64,000 bases of DNA from Pomacea canaliculata. Its lineage: Eukaryota > Mollusca > Gastropoda > Architaenioglossa > Ampullariidae. This document shows positions 25,176 to 36,760 of this stretch, in pieces (the first letter of the stretch is position 1; every line of letters begins with the position of its first letter). The position numbers and the translations under genes are program-made. The stretch covers positions 21,210,927 through 21,274,926 of the forward strand of contig NC_037594.1 in the NCBI RefSeq assembly GCF_003073045.1. The letters are read 5' to 3'. The notes beneath the pieces are model-generated. The model did not search any database and was not told the origin of the DNA. It saw only the letters and a program-made list of their open reading frames with translations.

Positions 25176-26198
25176 GAAGACTGCTGCAAAATATCAAGCT
25201 ATCACACCTCATCCCAGTGCTGCTTCTGGAAATTTCCTTCAAAATCATTTAAGTGATAATTACATTTGGCAATTTACTGATAAGATATTAGTACAAAAAA
25301 AAAAACACTCAACACTACACCATATGTTAATAAAGAAAGTGAAAAAGGGCTTGATATGACCAAGATTTATGATAGCATTTGAGGAATGTTTACATGATCA
25401 GCAATTCCATTAAGCATAAACTAACAGCATGTATATTACTGCAAACAGGCATGTATCCTATGGTTTTAAGAGATGACAGAAAATATGAAAATTGAAGTAT
25501 TGATAGTTTTGCAGCTTAAAGATACAATGGTGTACTTAAATCATTGAATTCAGCTGCCAATGCTACAGATTTAAAATGTAAGTTAAAAATTGTAATATAA
25601 CTTAATATAACCTGTGATAACTTTTGTTAAGTAGTAAAGATGATTCTCAACAATGATGTCATTTAATTTTAACCAAGTGATTTTTTTCAGAATGAAAAAC
25701 TTGAGTTTGTGGAAGATTGTTGGGAGAATATATTGCACCTGTCTGATGCACAGCTTTTAAGTACTAGCCTGAGATGTATACTGAATCCCCTCATTTCTCT
25801 TTCCTTATTCCGTGTACTCTTGCCGAACTCATGAAGAAAAAAAAAGCAAACAGTACACAGAACTTCAGAAGTTACACTCATTCACAGGCAATCCTAACCA
25901 CGCTGTCAGTAAAGGTCATGGACAACAGACGTAACTCACTACTGTCACCTAAGAATCTCCTTATTAAAATAGGTGAATGACTTCTTTTCTCAGCAGTAAT
26001 GTTCAAGCTAAGGAGTTTGTTTGAAAGTGGGTACTGTTGGTGGGTCTTAAATTCACATTAGCTCACTCCCTGGAAAGCAGCTTATGAAAACCTTCCACTA
26101 TGGAGCCAACGTACCATCTGCTTGATATAAATCAGATCATTCTTGTGCACTGCAACTGGGCTGGCAAAAACTTAGTCTTCAGCAGAATCTGAAATATC
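25176..26198. other. Convergent 3' ends of DYNC2I2 and PAAT
   Basis: 1,023 bp separate the two stop codons. AATAAA at 25329-25334 is a good end signal for DYNC2I2. No exon, tRNA or repeat is recognised. Most of it is probably the two 3' UTRs. Confidence 0.6.
25329..25334 (+). terminator. DYNC2I2: Poly(A) signal AATAAA, DYNC2I2
   Basis: First canonical hexamer after the stop codon, about 150 bp downstream. Short AT-rich 3' UTRs like this are common. Cleavage here is inferred. Confidence 0.5.
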
Positions 26199-29132
26199 TC
26201 ACTTGGCACCTAAAGCTGTATTCTGCAGCAAAGCAAGCACTGCATCCAGTTTGCTGCTCACTCTAGACTCAAGTTCTGCCAGTTGAGTGTCCAGACGAGT
26301 GACCAGACGTTGCTCCACTGCTTCCATTCGAGATTCAACTAAACTGTCTAGTTCAGCTACCATTTGTGGGGGAAGTTCATCCACCTTTGCTGTTTCACTG
26401 CTGACAATAAAGAAGAAGATTGTAATGATGGCTTTAGGGGTTGTTAATCCATAGACTGCTTATAAATTTCATGGTTGGAAATGTGTACCTGTGATTATAT
26501 TTGGTTAGTTTATAATTTAAATATATATGCAAAGGACCTCAATCAACAGATAAATAGCCACGTAATATGATTATGAGGAAGGCAAATACACAAAAAAACC
26601 CTGAATTTACTAAAAGTGTTACACAAGGTTCAGAGATATATAGCAAGGGTAAGAATGATGATCTAGGTAATCATGAGCACTAGTTTCTAAGCTCTCAAAG
26701 AAACAGGTCGACAAATAAAATTTTGCTGGACATGTCGTACCTCTCTTGTTTCTGTGTATGCTTCTGCTCTGCTTCCTCTTTGTCCCTCATGCTAGAGACT
26801 TGGCTACAGACTGACTGCAAAATGCTATACAGTTTCCCTGAATCGGCATTCTGCCCCTGGGATGCTGCCATTGATGACATCATCTGCAGCAACACAGAGT
26901 TCACCTGAGAATCTGCCTGTTCGTGTGCACTATAGCATGAGGCATGTGATGCACTATAGGAAGGCATTACATTTTGATTCTGTGTGAAGTTCATAGGTAT
27001 TCTAGGTGGTGTAGAAAAGGGGACACTGGAAAACATGGCCATCAGTGCTGCCATGCCTGGTTCACTGTGTTTCACTGATTCTGCTGTGCTCCTATTCAAC
27101 AGAAGCTGTCTGATATCATCTATGGATCCTTGGCTGCTCTGCCAAATGTAGAAAAAAAGAAAAGCATAAAAACTGAAAATAGAATGATCTCAAATTTTCT
27201 CTAGTTAGTTGATTCCAACATCCATATGTAAGACTGAAAAAAAAAAAAAAACGGGTTTTTTTCCAACTCTCCTGTCTCTAATGGCTTGGCATGTTTTAGT
27301 GAAATGTAAAAGGAAGAGAAGCATTTTTCATTAATGTTGACATAACTTGTAGCATTATTTAGAAAAAACTGTAAGATAATACCGCTGTCTAGAAACAGAA
27401 AAAAGTAATCTGATGTTCAGAAAACTATATTGCTCAAACATACGGTAAAATATCAAAATGCAATATTTACAGAAGCAGTTTAATTAGCAGTTTTCTAGGT
27501 AATATCTCACCTTTTGAAAGCTTTCTAAAGTTTCCAGAAATGCCTTTGCTCTTTCAGACACAGAGTCACCCATGCTGTCTATGTCTCGACGAAGTCTTGC
27601 CATGTCAATGCCTTGACCAGCAGTCCTGTCTTCTTTCAGCTCTGAACATGCTTGAAGCCCTAATCTAAGATGTGCAATCTCAAAGTTTTCTCTTGGGCCA
27701 AGTGACAAAAACTGACAACAAACAGAGGCATCTTTCAAAAACAAAAGCCTTAGCTCTGTTAAAGGAATGACAATTTTGATATTTCTGAAAATTTTTATAA
27801 ATGAAATAGTTCTTTGCCTCTCAAATGTAGACTTTAAAGTATCTTACAGTACTTTATATTAGTTGTAAATATAGTCACCTAATATTCATTTTATAACACT
27901 TTCACAAACTAAATTTACAGCGGTTAAAAAAAGAGTTCACCCATCCAACTCTTTTTTTTTTTAAAGTTAAAGTTGCCAACTAGTATTGCCCAGGGATTAC
28001 AGAGTGCTTACCTTTACTTTCATTGCACTCAAAGGCTCTTGCAGATTGCAGTGACATGAAAAGTGGACTCTGCTACCATCTGCTTCTGAATCCTCAATAT
28101 CCCGCAAACCTCTGACAGTCTGAAGATAACAGTTATTTTGGTCATACACTTCTACAATGCGTGCCTCGCTAGCAATTGTGAAACCAATTATTTTCACAGC
28201 ATAAGCAGGCTTACAATGCAGTGTCATCAAACATCGATTGTCACTCAAATTGCTGTCATCATTTTCTCCTGGGATTGATTCTCTAGACACCTGAAGTCTG
28301 TGTCTTCCTAGCTCAAGGATACCAGGGCTTGATGGTTCACTGAAACATTCAGATTATTTCTTTTCAGTATTTGGGAATTGTACCAGTTTGAAAGTAATAC
28401 AGGTATATAACTCAATAAACATTTATGGTACCAATTCAGTAGACATCACCTAAATAATAATGCAGTCGTGTAACAGCAGCAGATTCCAGCATAATTTCTA
28501 AATGTGAACATGTTGTTTAAAAAATAAAAAAAGCTCAAAGTGCACTTACAGCCATACATATAAACAATATATGCTGTAAATGAAAACCATGCAATGTTAT
28601 CTGTAAAAATTATAATTATAGCTGTGCATCTACATATTTTTACATATTTTAAATAAGAAAAATTAATTAAATATTTTATGATAAGTACTATGTTGATATG
28701 TATTTTTTTTTTTAACAGTGACAGTGATTTCAGTCTTAGGCCACATCAGGAAAAAAACTTTTATTTATGGGCCACACATACATCCAAAGCCGCATTAATT
28801 ATCCGAATAGCATCCCTGCTACTGTATCTCGACGATTTTCTTTTAAATTGCATTACAAGCACAGTTGCGTGTGTTTTTATCAGACTTAAGTAATATAACT
28901 GCGTAAATGCCGCAGCGTCTTCATTTCTTATGCAATTAATAATAATACTAGAAAAGTAGTGAAGCTGATCTCATTAATGGTTTGATCACATTATTTTGCG
29001 CATGCATGCATTATAACATATATATCATTTCACAAACCTGCACTCTTCCTCTGTGCGGACGACATACTCGATAATCTTGTTGGGGTCGCTGTCTATTTCC
29101 CACGTAAAGAAAACTGTACAATATTCAGTCAT
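26199..29132 (-). CDS. PAAT: PAAT / C10orf88-like protein associated with ABC transporters
   Basis: Five exons on the minus strand: 29132-29038, 28339-28012, 27753-27511, 27138-26741 and 26400-26199 (TGA). They give 421 residues; human has 445. Seen: start MTEYCTVFFTWEIDSD; a beta-rich N-terminal domain with LHCKPAYAVKI, ASEARIVEVYD and EPLSAMKVKL, aligning with human C10orf88 (SSARNMEVY, CKIKLL); a low-complexity Met/Ser/Gln-rich middle; and a C-terminal amphipathic helix (VESRMEAVEQRL, LESRVSSKLDAVLALLQN) matching human LMDYIDQRI...DDKIALLLDLLQN. Known: human PAAT is an ATPase-like protein reported to bind mitochondrial inner-membrane ABC transporters; I see no clear Walker motif here. The exon 3 acceptor must be the second AG of CAGAG at 27754 to keep frame. 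The first exon is short and fits by phase. Confidence 0.88.
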
Positions 29133-29320
29133 CTCAAAAGATGTCGGTAAACATGAAATGTATATCGCTTTCGTTTGTGAAATGTATATTTCGCCTCTAA
29201 ATAGTCCTCGCTACGCCCAAGTTGCGTGGAATGACTTCCCCTTAAACATTATCTGAAACAATGGTGTAAACATACAACAAAACAAGTTCATATAATAACT
29301 TTTGCTTTGATTGGACAGAT

Positions 29321-29406
29321 CCCGTGATAGCTCAGTTGGTAGAGCGGAGGACTGTAGTGGTCAGAAAGCAATCCTTAGGTCGGTGGTTCGAATCCGCCTC
29401 GCGGGA
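29321..29406 (+). tRNA. tRNA-Tyr (GTA) with 13-nt intron
   Basis: The acceptor stem CCCGTGA pairs with TCGCGGG (one G-U), with discriminator A at 29406. The D arm contains TAGCTCAGTTGG (A box). The anticodon loop is CTGTAG-A with anticodon GTA, and the T arm is GGTGG-TTCGAAT-CCGCC (B box GGTTCGAATCC). A 13-nt intron, TGGTCAGAAAGCA (29358-29370), sits directly after position 37, the canonical site in eukaryotic tRNA-Tyr. A T-run that can end Pol III transcription follows at 29414-29420. It lies 188 bp upstream of the PAAT start, divergent to it. Confidence 0.97.
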
Positions 29407-29486
29407 ACTTCCATTTTTTTAAAACTCATTTGCATCTTCGAATCCACCTCGCAGGAACTTCTATTATTTTTCAATTCATTTGCATC
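29387..29486 (+). repeat. 50-bp tandem duplication of the tRNA-Tyr 3' end and trailer
   Basis: Unit 1 (29387-29436) starts at TTCGAATCC in the T arm and runs through the acceptor stem, the T-run and CATTTGCATC. Unit 2 (29437-29486) repeats it with about eight changes, including CACC for CGCC and GCAGG for GCGGG. Unit 2 is therefore a dead 3' tRNA fragment. Confidence 0.9.
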
Positions 29487-31120
29487 TAAAGATTATCGCA
29501 CTCTATGATTGTTTAAATAACTCTCACTTTTTTTAAATCACTCTCACTGTCGTACACATACCTGGTTTTTTTTCCCCTCAGCATTCGCACATCACGCACC
29601 TATAGAACTTCAGAGTTAGAAATTAAGATGGCATTATGGTACCAGCTCCATGCGAAAATTAAACGAGTATATATTATTATATAGTTTTCATAACATACGC
29701 TCATCTTAAGTTTCGTCGATAAATCAATTCTAGCGATTGCTTGTAGCATACCTCTATGATTGAACCACGAACTAATATCCCCGTCTTTGGATTGAACTAT
29801 CGAGCACAAGGGAAGCTACAGCAAAGTTAGGACTTGAATCAGAGTATTTGTTTGTCTCCCCTTCACCGTCTAACGAACCTGTTCCTCGACGCGTGGGGGC
29901 AAACAAAACCTTCAAACCAGACGAGAAATAAATGCATCGATAGACAAAGATAAAGAGAAACAGAATGACCGATGAAGACTGGTTCTGCCATTAAACGAAA
30001 AAAACAGTATACTAAGGGGAGAGGGCAGATATAGGAAAAATGAGAAAATTTAGCTGCCTAGTGCTGTATTACAGTGGCGGTGCAAATGCCTAAAAGATTT
30101 TACATTTAAATTTGATGATCGGAGAAAAGTTTGTGCTTAATGCGTTATCAGTTATCAAAAATTACTGGAATGACTCACGTGCGTGCGTGAGCACGATCGC
30201 GTGTGAGTAAGGATGAGCCTGCACTAAACAAGGGAATGCTTGCTTATTCGTATAACAATAATAATAGGGGTTCTGATGTATTTTTTAAAAAATTGCACGT
30301 GTGTTTTTTTTCCCACAGACATTTTACTCGAAGCGTTATAAACAACTTGTGTGGTATTATTTATGTGTGTGTGTGTTAGGGAGTGAATGAGAGACTGAAA
30401 ATGTTAATTCACTCATTACTTTGCTTACTTCTCGAGCGGTATTTGCTGCTCCGAGGGAGAAGAGGAAAGGACAAAGGCAATAGTTACATTGTCCCGTCTC
30501 TGACTTGGTGACATCCATCTCCTCTAAACATCAAGATGTAAGAGAGAGAGTGTGAAAGAAGTAATGACTTCCTTTGTGCTTTGTTTCCTTTTTGCGTTCA
30601 TTCTGTATCCAATTTTGCACCATGCAAAGATCTACATGTCATTTTCCGGAAGAACTAAAAGTAGGAAAAATAAATTAAATAAAGAACGCAAAAATATTAA
30701 CTTTAAAACATGGGGTTAAGACTGTGTCGAAAGAAAGATTTTTAAAAATCGCATTTAAGAATGAGTGACAGAGATCAAAGGAAGCAGGGTGTAGTCGATT
30801 AAGTTGAATTTTATCAGAGGAAGCAGCGCATTACAGTTTGAAGCTACCGTAGAAAGAAGACTGGTCACAGCTGCAGCTTGGAAATTAGAACTGAAGACGA
30901 ACTTCATTGTTCCTGGGCCGTTCTAAGTTCTTGAAGACTTGCAGACCTTTCGTTATCGTTGGGGCGCCGCGCTAGCCAGGAACGGCGACCCATGGGAGTC
31001 AGCCTCAAAGGCAGACAACTCTTTGGCATTCGCCTTTACAAGGCACAGACTACTCTGCGGACTTCACTTGTGCACTCTCGTAAGACCTCTGCACAGTCAT
31101 ACGGATATCTTTATTTACTA

Positions 31121-31170
31121 AAAGAAAGAAAGAAAGAAAAAAAGAAAGAAAGAAAGAAAGAAAGAAAGAG
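31121..31170 (+). repeat. (AAAG)n microsatellite
   Basis: About 12 units of AAAG with one A-rich interruption. Confidence 0.95.
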
Positions 31171-32302
31171 CATTGTTAAGAAATATCACTGGAAATAAAT
31201 TTAGCATCGAAGTCCAACCTATGTGGCTCGAACAGATGACTAATATTGTTTGAATAAATCTTCCCCGATCCTGAAATTTAACGAACACTTTCTGTGGCCT
31301 CCTCTAAAAGCGCGGACGTTACGTTAAAGACGGATGCTGTTGTCTGGAATTACATTTGATAAGAAAAGTGAAGCCAGTGCCGTCGCCGTTGGAAGGAAGG
31401 CGAGCACCAAATCCACAAAAATTCTCAGGCTTTCGTCTTCGCATTATACTCTGCCGCAGTGTTAGAAACCTCGGCGAATAAGCTCGACTCTTGTGAAGGA
31501 TGCAGCATTTTCCCCAAAGCTTATTTCCGCAAGACGTACTGTCCGGACGATTTTTTTTTTAAATTTGTAATGAAAGAGCAAGGTGCAACAGAGACTGGAG
31601 AGCTTCTGGAAAGCAGACACAGGCATCGTGGAACATCGTGTCCAATAAGCTTCAGCCTAAGTGGCCAGATAGCGCTCTCTAACTGCGGAGGAGGAAGGCA
31701 AAAAGAGAGGCAATTTATAAAATGTCAGACAACACAAGGCTACGTCTGTAGGTGCTGTGATACCTTGGTATTCATCTTAACCACACGCTGGAGTCCCCCG
31801 GGCCGTCTGGACAATGGAAGGTTCAAACTGGCCTTTGTCCTCCGATTGCCCGTATACTTTCCCTTTCACCTCTTGATAGGGGGTCAGTTAACTAGTTAGA
31901 GGAACATTGGACAGAACAAAGACTGCAAACACGGGGTGATCAAAGTATTATTCCGTACATCGTCTTTTGTTGTTGTTGTTGTTGATCTTGTTCTTTTTGT
32001 GTGTGCAGTGCTATTATTATTGCTCTTCCTTCTCGGTTTTCCTTCGTCACAGCTGCACTTCACTGATGAACATTTTGTATGTGGCACATGTCTTTGCAGT
32101 TTCATAAACTTGTTTTTGTTTATTTGATTCCTTTTTCTTTTTCTTTACCAGATGTTGGCTTTCTCGGTATAAAATTACGCTTTTTTAGGATTTGTCAGGT
32201 AACATGAGGTGCAACAGGTTTTTGTTTCCCAGGTTTCGCCTAAGAGATCAGATCATTCATGTAAAGGATAAAATCACCAATGCCACCAAGTATATGGTTG
32301 CA

Positions 32303-32351
32303 CTTTCTTTTTTCTTTTTTTTTTTCTTTCTTTTTTTTTTTTTTTTTTTTT
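32303..32351 (+). repeat. T-rich tract
   Basis: Nearly pure T with a few C, ending in a T run of more than 20. Confidence 0.9.
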
Positions 32352-32666
32352 GCCACGATGTGACGGCTGGTGAGGGATGGGGGAAATGAGAGCCCGGAAA
32401 CCTAAACCGTTAAAGTAAGGACCATTTTTCCGTTGTACTTAAAAATACAGAGCTACTGGAAACACCAAACTGAATAAATTCGTGCTGAGGCCAAACCTGA
32501 TTTTCCCAGAAGTTCAGAAGGTCAGTGGAGAGGGAGGCATTCCTCTTCCACCCCATCTCCCACCTTTTAGTCCCAGTTTTCCAACACAAAATACACTGGC
32601 GCACCAGGGCTGGAACACTCATGGCTCTAGCATGTACTCGGGAATATAAAATAAAACTCGACGTTT

Positions 32667-32686
32667 AAAAAAAAAAAAAAAAAAAA
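32667..32686 (+). repeat. Poly(A) run
   Basis: About 20 consecutive A. No retroposed coding sequence is seen before it. Confidence 0.9.
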
Positions 32687-34716
32687 TCTGCAAAAAGCGG
32701 GAGTTTTCTCGGCATTTCCACATCAGTTAAACTTAATATTCAAGCCGTCCATCACAACGAAACGCGCTGTCAACAAGCGAAGATAGAACAAAATTTCCCT
32801 GCAGTTTATGGACCTCAAAAGCAGGCGCGCAGATAGCACCCGGGGGGGACGACGCTATCGGCATCGGGTTAGCCGGTCGGGCCGACATGGTGCCAAACTT
32901 CCTTAGCGAAAAAGAAAGTAAGTTTATTCGTCTGGTGTTCGCGCTGCAAAATGTAAAAGGTAGAAAATGTCGTGGAGAGGGCTTGATGTTGCCATTAATG
33001 ATAAAGAAAATGGAAAAGAAAAGAAGAAAAAGAAGCATATGTAATATTTCTTGAGCGGTGAAATGAAAACAATGGATAGTGAAAATGGTTTGTGGAAATG
33101 GCAGGAACCTTACCTTTAAAAAAAGAGGTGTTGCAGGATTGAAGAACTACCAGGATGAGCAGTATTATTCCCTCTCCAAGTAAATGCTTACCCCCTACCT
33201 CTCCCCTTCCCCAGAAAAAGAGTTTAATGTTGAATGGTTAATATCGAATGGGAAATATCGAAATCCTTCGTTCATACGGTAAGTAGTTTCAATAGGCAGT
33301 TTGCGCACGAGTAAACAATTGGTTTGCTGCGTGCAATCTTTCTTTCGAAAAAAAAAAAAAATTCCCGTTCATTGCTTCTGCAGGGAAATAAATTCGTAAA
33401 CATCCGTTAACACTTGTAGCATTCGTGCCACATATGTATTCAAGACTATATACTGCGTACGGCAAGGAAGGGGAGGGGGCGGGAGGAGTGTCTCGACAGA
33501 CACAGCACCCCCTGTCTTTATCATGATGGGCCGACTCCTAAACTGCTGCAACTTGTAGGTGCTTTCTGGTTGTGTATACTAGCGCTCGACCTCTGGCTTG
33601 GCAAATGTGTATCTCAGATTTGCCGTCAGTCGACCCCATAGTCCGCCGGTGTTTATCCCAGGGTTATTTTCAGTCGGTCCAGGCCTCGTCAAATATTTCT
33701 CCCGCTTTTGCTTCTTGTCTTTGTTTTAGTGGTGTGTTTGCAGTGTTAAAAATAATTTTAAAAAATCAGAGGAGATTTTTGTTCACGCGTGAACATGAAC
33801 ACAATCTAGGTTGTTGCAGATCATGTGCTTATACAATTTTTTTTAAATTTTAGTTGTGAAGATCGGTGGTGGTGGAGGAGTAGTGTTAGATTTTCACTAG
33901 TGTTGCTTGTACAGAGCTCGCGCATATATGTTCAGTGTAAGATGCCCCAGTCGGATGAGTGTTTCTCCTTGTTTCTCATCCCCTCTGTCTCTCTCTCTCT
34001 GTGAGTGAGTGCAACAAGCAAATTCTAAAAAAGATAAGGATGCCAAAAGTCCCTTGCTAGAAACTGCTTGATGTTTGGGCTTCAGTCGAACGTCGTTACA
34101 TCTGTACACCAGATGCCTTAACACTTACGAACCTCACATTGAATCTTCACCTATCACCAGCGAAAAGCTGAAGTCAGCACAGCAGATAAGGATGAAGGAT
34201 CAGGGACATTAATTATACTATGGCTGAACCTGCGAGAAAAGTGCGAGACCCCTCCGTGACATCTCTGTTTCCTCTCAGCTTCTCACAAGACGAGTGCGGC
34301 ATTGATGGTGTCATGAGTGTATTTACACACAACTCTAGGAGAACGATAAAAATAGTTTACCTGTAAGATACAACTAAATAATACACGTGTAATATATGAT
34401 AGCTAGTCCTGATGGTCTAAACTGTTCATGTGGAATTTTACGTTTTTATTATTTGTCTTGTTAATAACTATACACTTTTGGTGTATTCTTTGAACCCTCT
34501 TGAAACAAATCAAGTAGTTTCCTTAGTAAAGAGCTCGACGAGGCTGCGAACAGTTCTCGTTCACCCACTCTCTCTCTCACTAACACACACACACAGAACA
34601 TAGTATCTCAAAAACCACGATAGAGCGACCCGAGACCCGTCAGAAGAAGCAAGGCGCAAGGAAAGTTTTTTGAAGGTTTGTTTCCTTTCATTATTCACAG
34701 CGAATACGAGTGATAG

Positions 34717-35193
34717 ATGAGGTCTACGGCGCTGAATCAACGTCGGATTTATTCATTTGCTGCTGGGAGTTTATCTGCCCTGCATTATGCCGTCGTCTGC
34801 CAGAGTGCCCTTGCTGGGGCCGGCGACGCCCGGACCGAGCCAGCGAGTCTGCCGGCAAGGCTTGAGCCATTAGATAAGGCCCGCCTGCCTCCCCTTCCAC
34901 CTCCCCTTCGCCGAATTAGCGAGACGGACTCCCGACGACGAAGGACGCAACACCAGCTCCGACACAAAAGCTGGCATTATGAAAAACTGGACCCCCGCCA
35001 TCAGACCACCGTCAAGGGAGATAACGCCTGCAGGCTGTTGATGCCGTCGTCTGCAACATGTTTACGGCCGACGGCAAAGCGAGTCGCTCTCTGCCACGAC
35101 GACGACAACAGAGAGGGTGTCTCGCCTCCGTCGCCGCCGCCGCCACCACCACCTTATCTCATCGCCAGTTGCAGCGCATGCAGCAAAGCCTAA
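34717..35193 (+). other. GC-rich island with a 158-codon open frame, not called as a gene
   Basis: The local base composition is clearly GC-rich and CpG-bearing against its surroundings. An open frame starts with ATG at 34717 and ends after a proline run (about 35126-35154). The product is Arg/Pro/Ser-rich with no recognisable domain, and long frames arise by chance in such DNA. A promoter or untranslated first exon is as likely as a protein. Confidence 0.25.
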
Positions 35194-36570
35194 AGACCTG
35201 TGGGTGAGAGGAGGAAAAAAAAACCCCTACGATATGGGGATATTTCAGGCGAAGGAAAGTGTTTGGTATCTGGTGGCACCTTACTACAGTGTCTTTTAAT
35301 TTCCCGTTTAAGTGAATATCTGAATGTACAGACAGCATCCGACCATCTATCCCAAATGTAGGGCATATAAGTGCTTGTAATCTCCATACTGAATTTCGTC
35401 TTGCACGCAGCGTTTCCATATCTACACAGAGCACTACCACATTCAGGTATAAGATGCCCTGTGTAAACAAGAACAGGTACTCACTACTCTGTGTGTGTGC
35501 TTCCCTAAGTGAGTGTACTCCCCACTCACATGCATGTATGCACGCACGCAAGGAAAGAACAACGAGCTGTTATCCCCACAACTTTATTCTGTTATCCACA
35601 GAATATTTTTTGAGGATGCGAGGAAAAGGGTCTCCAAGTGCTTAATTTTCGTTTCAACTCGTTTTAACCGTTTTATTTTGATTTATGTATTTATTTTTGT
35701 ACGCTGGCTGTGCAACGATAAACCCACTCGCACTCGAAGACGGTCTCTCAGGAACCATCACTCTGGCGACTGCCTCATGATGCCGCTGCCGATAGCCCGC
35801 CCTTGGCATGGGAGACGTCTGCTCGCTGACAATGCAGTCCGTTGTCGGTGGTGATGCGTCTGCCCCACGCAGGTTTGCGTTGTCGCCTGCAGTTCCTGCA
35901 GTATCTGCCGTCTGATGGCGGGGGCGGCGTCTGCAGGCTGCGATGGAGCCCTGATAACGGTTGCTACGTGTGCTGCAGCTCTTGACTACAGTCGGTCGGT
36001 ACATCAAACGTACAGAGGCTGTTAGCTGCACGTGCGCGTGCGTGTGTGTGTCAGTGTGTGTATTTTATTTTTTAAAAAAAGAAGAAAGAGAGAAGAAAAA
36101 GAGGAAAAGGACTGAATATAAGTTTTTCCCTTTCTCTCTCTCTCACACCTGACGACACTCCCCAACCACCCACCACCTTGAGTCAATCCGTGCGATCAGA
36201 ATGATGTTCTCACAATGTTCCCTTTCTATAAAAGCGTTCCCAAATAATGGGCGAAACCACTCTTGTTCATCCATCCATCATACACGGTCGGCTTGCCGGG
36301 TGACGAGGTATGTGACACACGGTTTAGACCTCTGTGTCCCCCACCCCACCCCTTCAAACAGCCGGCAGACGAATCCACGTCACACACAGCAAGACCTGTC
36401 TTCGAGACACTCGTCTCGTATCTACATTGCTGAACCGTGGTCAAAGTTTCGAACCAAGGATTTTGAGGTTCTGGGTTCTGTCACAACACGACTGTTTTGG
36501 GGGTTGATGTTTTCAGTACTGACTTCTGCCTCGTCTTTTTATGGTGTCCAATGAAAATGCAGAACTGTTA

Positions 36571-36760
36571 GAGATCGGGGAACCGGATAACGTTGTGGCT
36601 CGAACAGCCAGTGTAGTGAGAACTGGGTTCAGATCTCGTTTCAGGGCACCTGTTCGCAGTTCTGACCATGAAATCTTTTTTCAAGGTAGTAAGGTGAAAT
36701 CACCTTTAGGTTGATGCACCTTCCTGTTAATTGACCTTTCAACCAGTTCAGTACTTTCAG
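36571..36760 (+). mobile_element. Possible degenerate tRNA-derived SINE
   Basis: GTGGCTCGAACAG... followed by GTAGTGAGAACTGGGTTCAG has the spacing of an A-box remnant and a B box (GGTTCAGATC). A short palindromic AAGGTGAAATCACCTT follows. The resemblance to invertebrate SINE heads is loose. Confidence 0.3.

Larger units (their letters stand above)
29487..34700. other. Non-coding stretch with simple repeats
   Basis: No exon or known repeat family was recognised. It holds a GAAA tract, a T-rich tract near 32.3 kb and an A run near 32.67 kb. Open frames up to 146 codons (31459-31899) show no familiar protein pattern. Confidence 0.5.

Noticed and set aside
31459..31899. 146-codon plus-strand frame
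   Set aside because: Mixed composition with no domain, splice context or family pattern; a frame this long can occur by chance in 34 kb of non-coding DNA.
36685..36705. Short palindrome AAGGTGAAATCACCTT
   Set aside because: A 7-bp hairpin is expected by chance in 64 kb; noted only within the weak SINE call.
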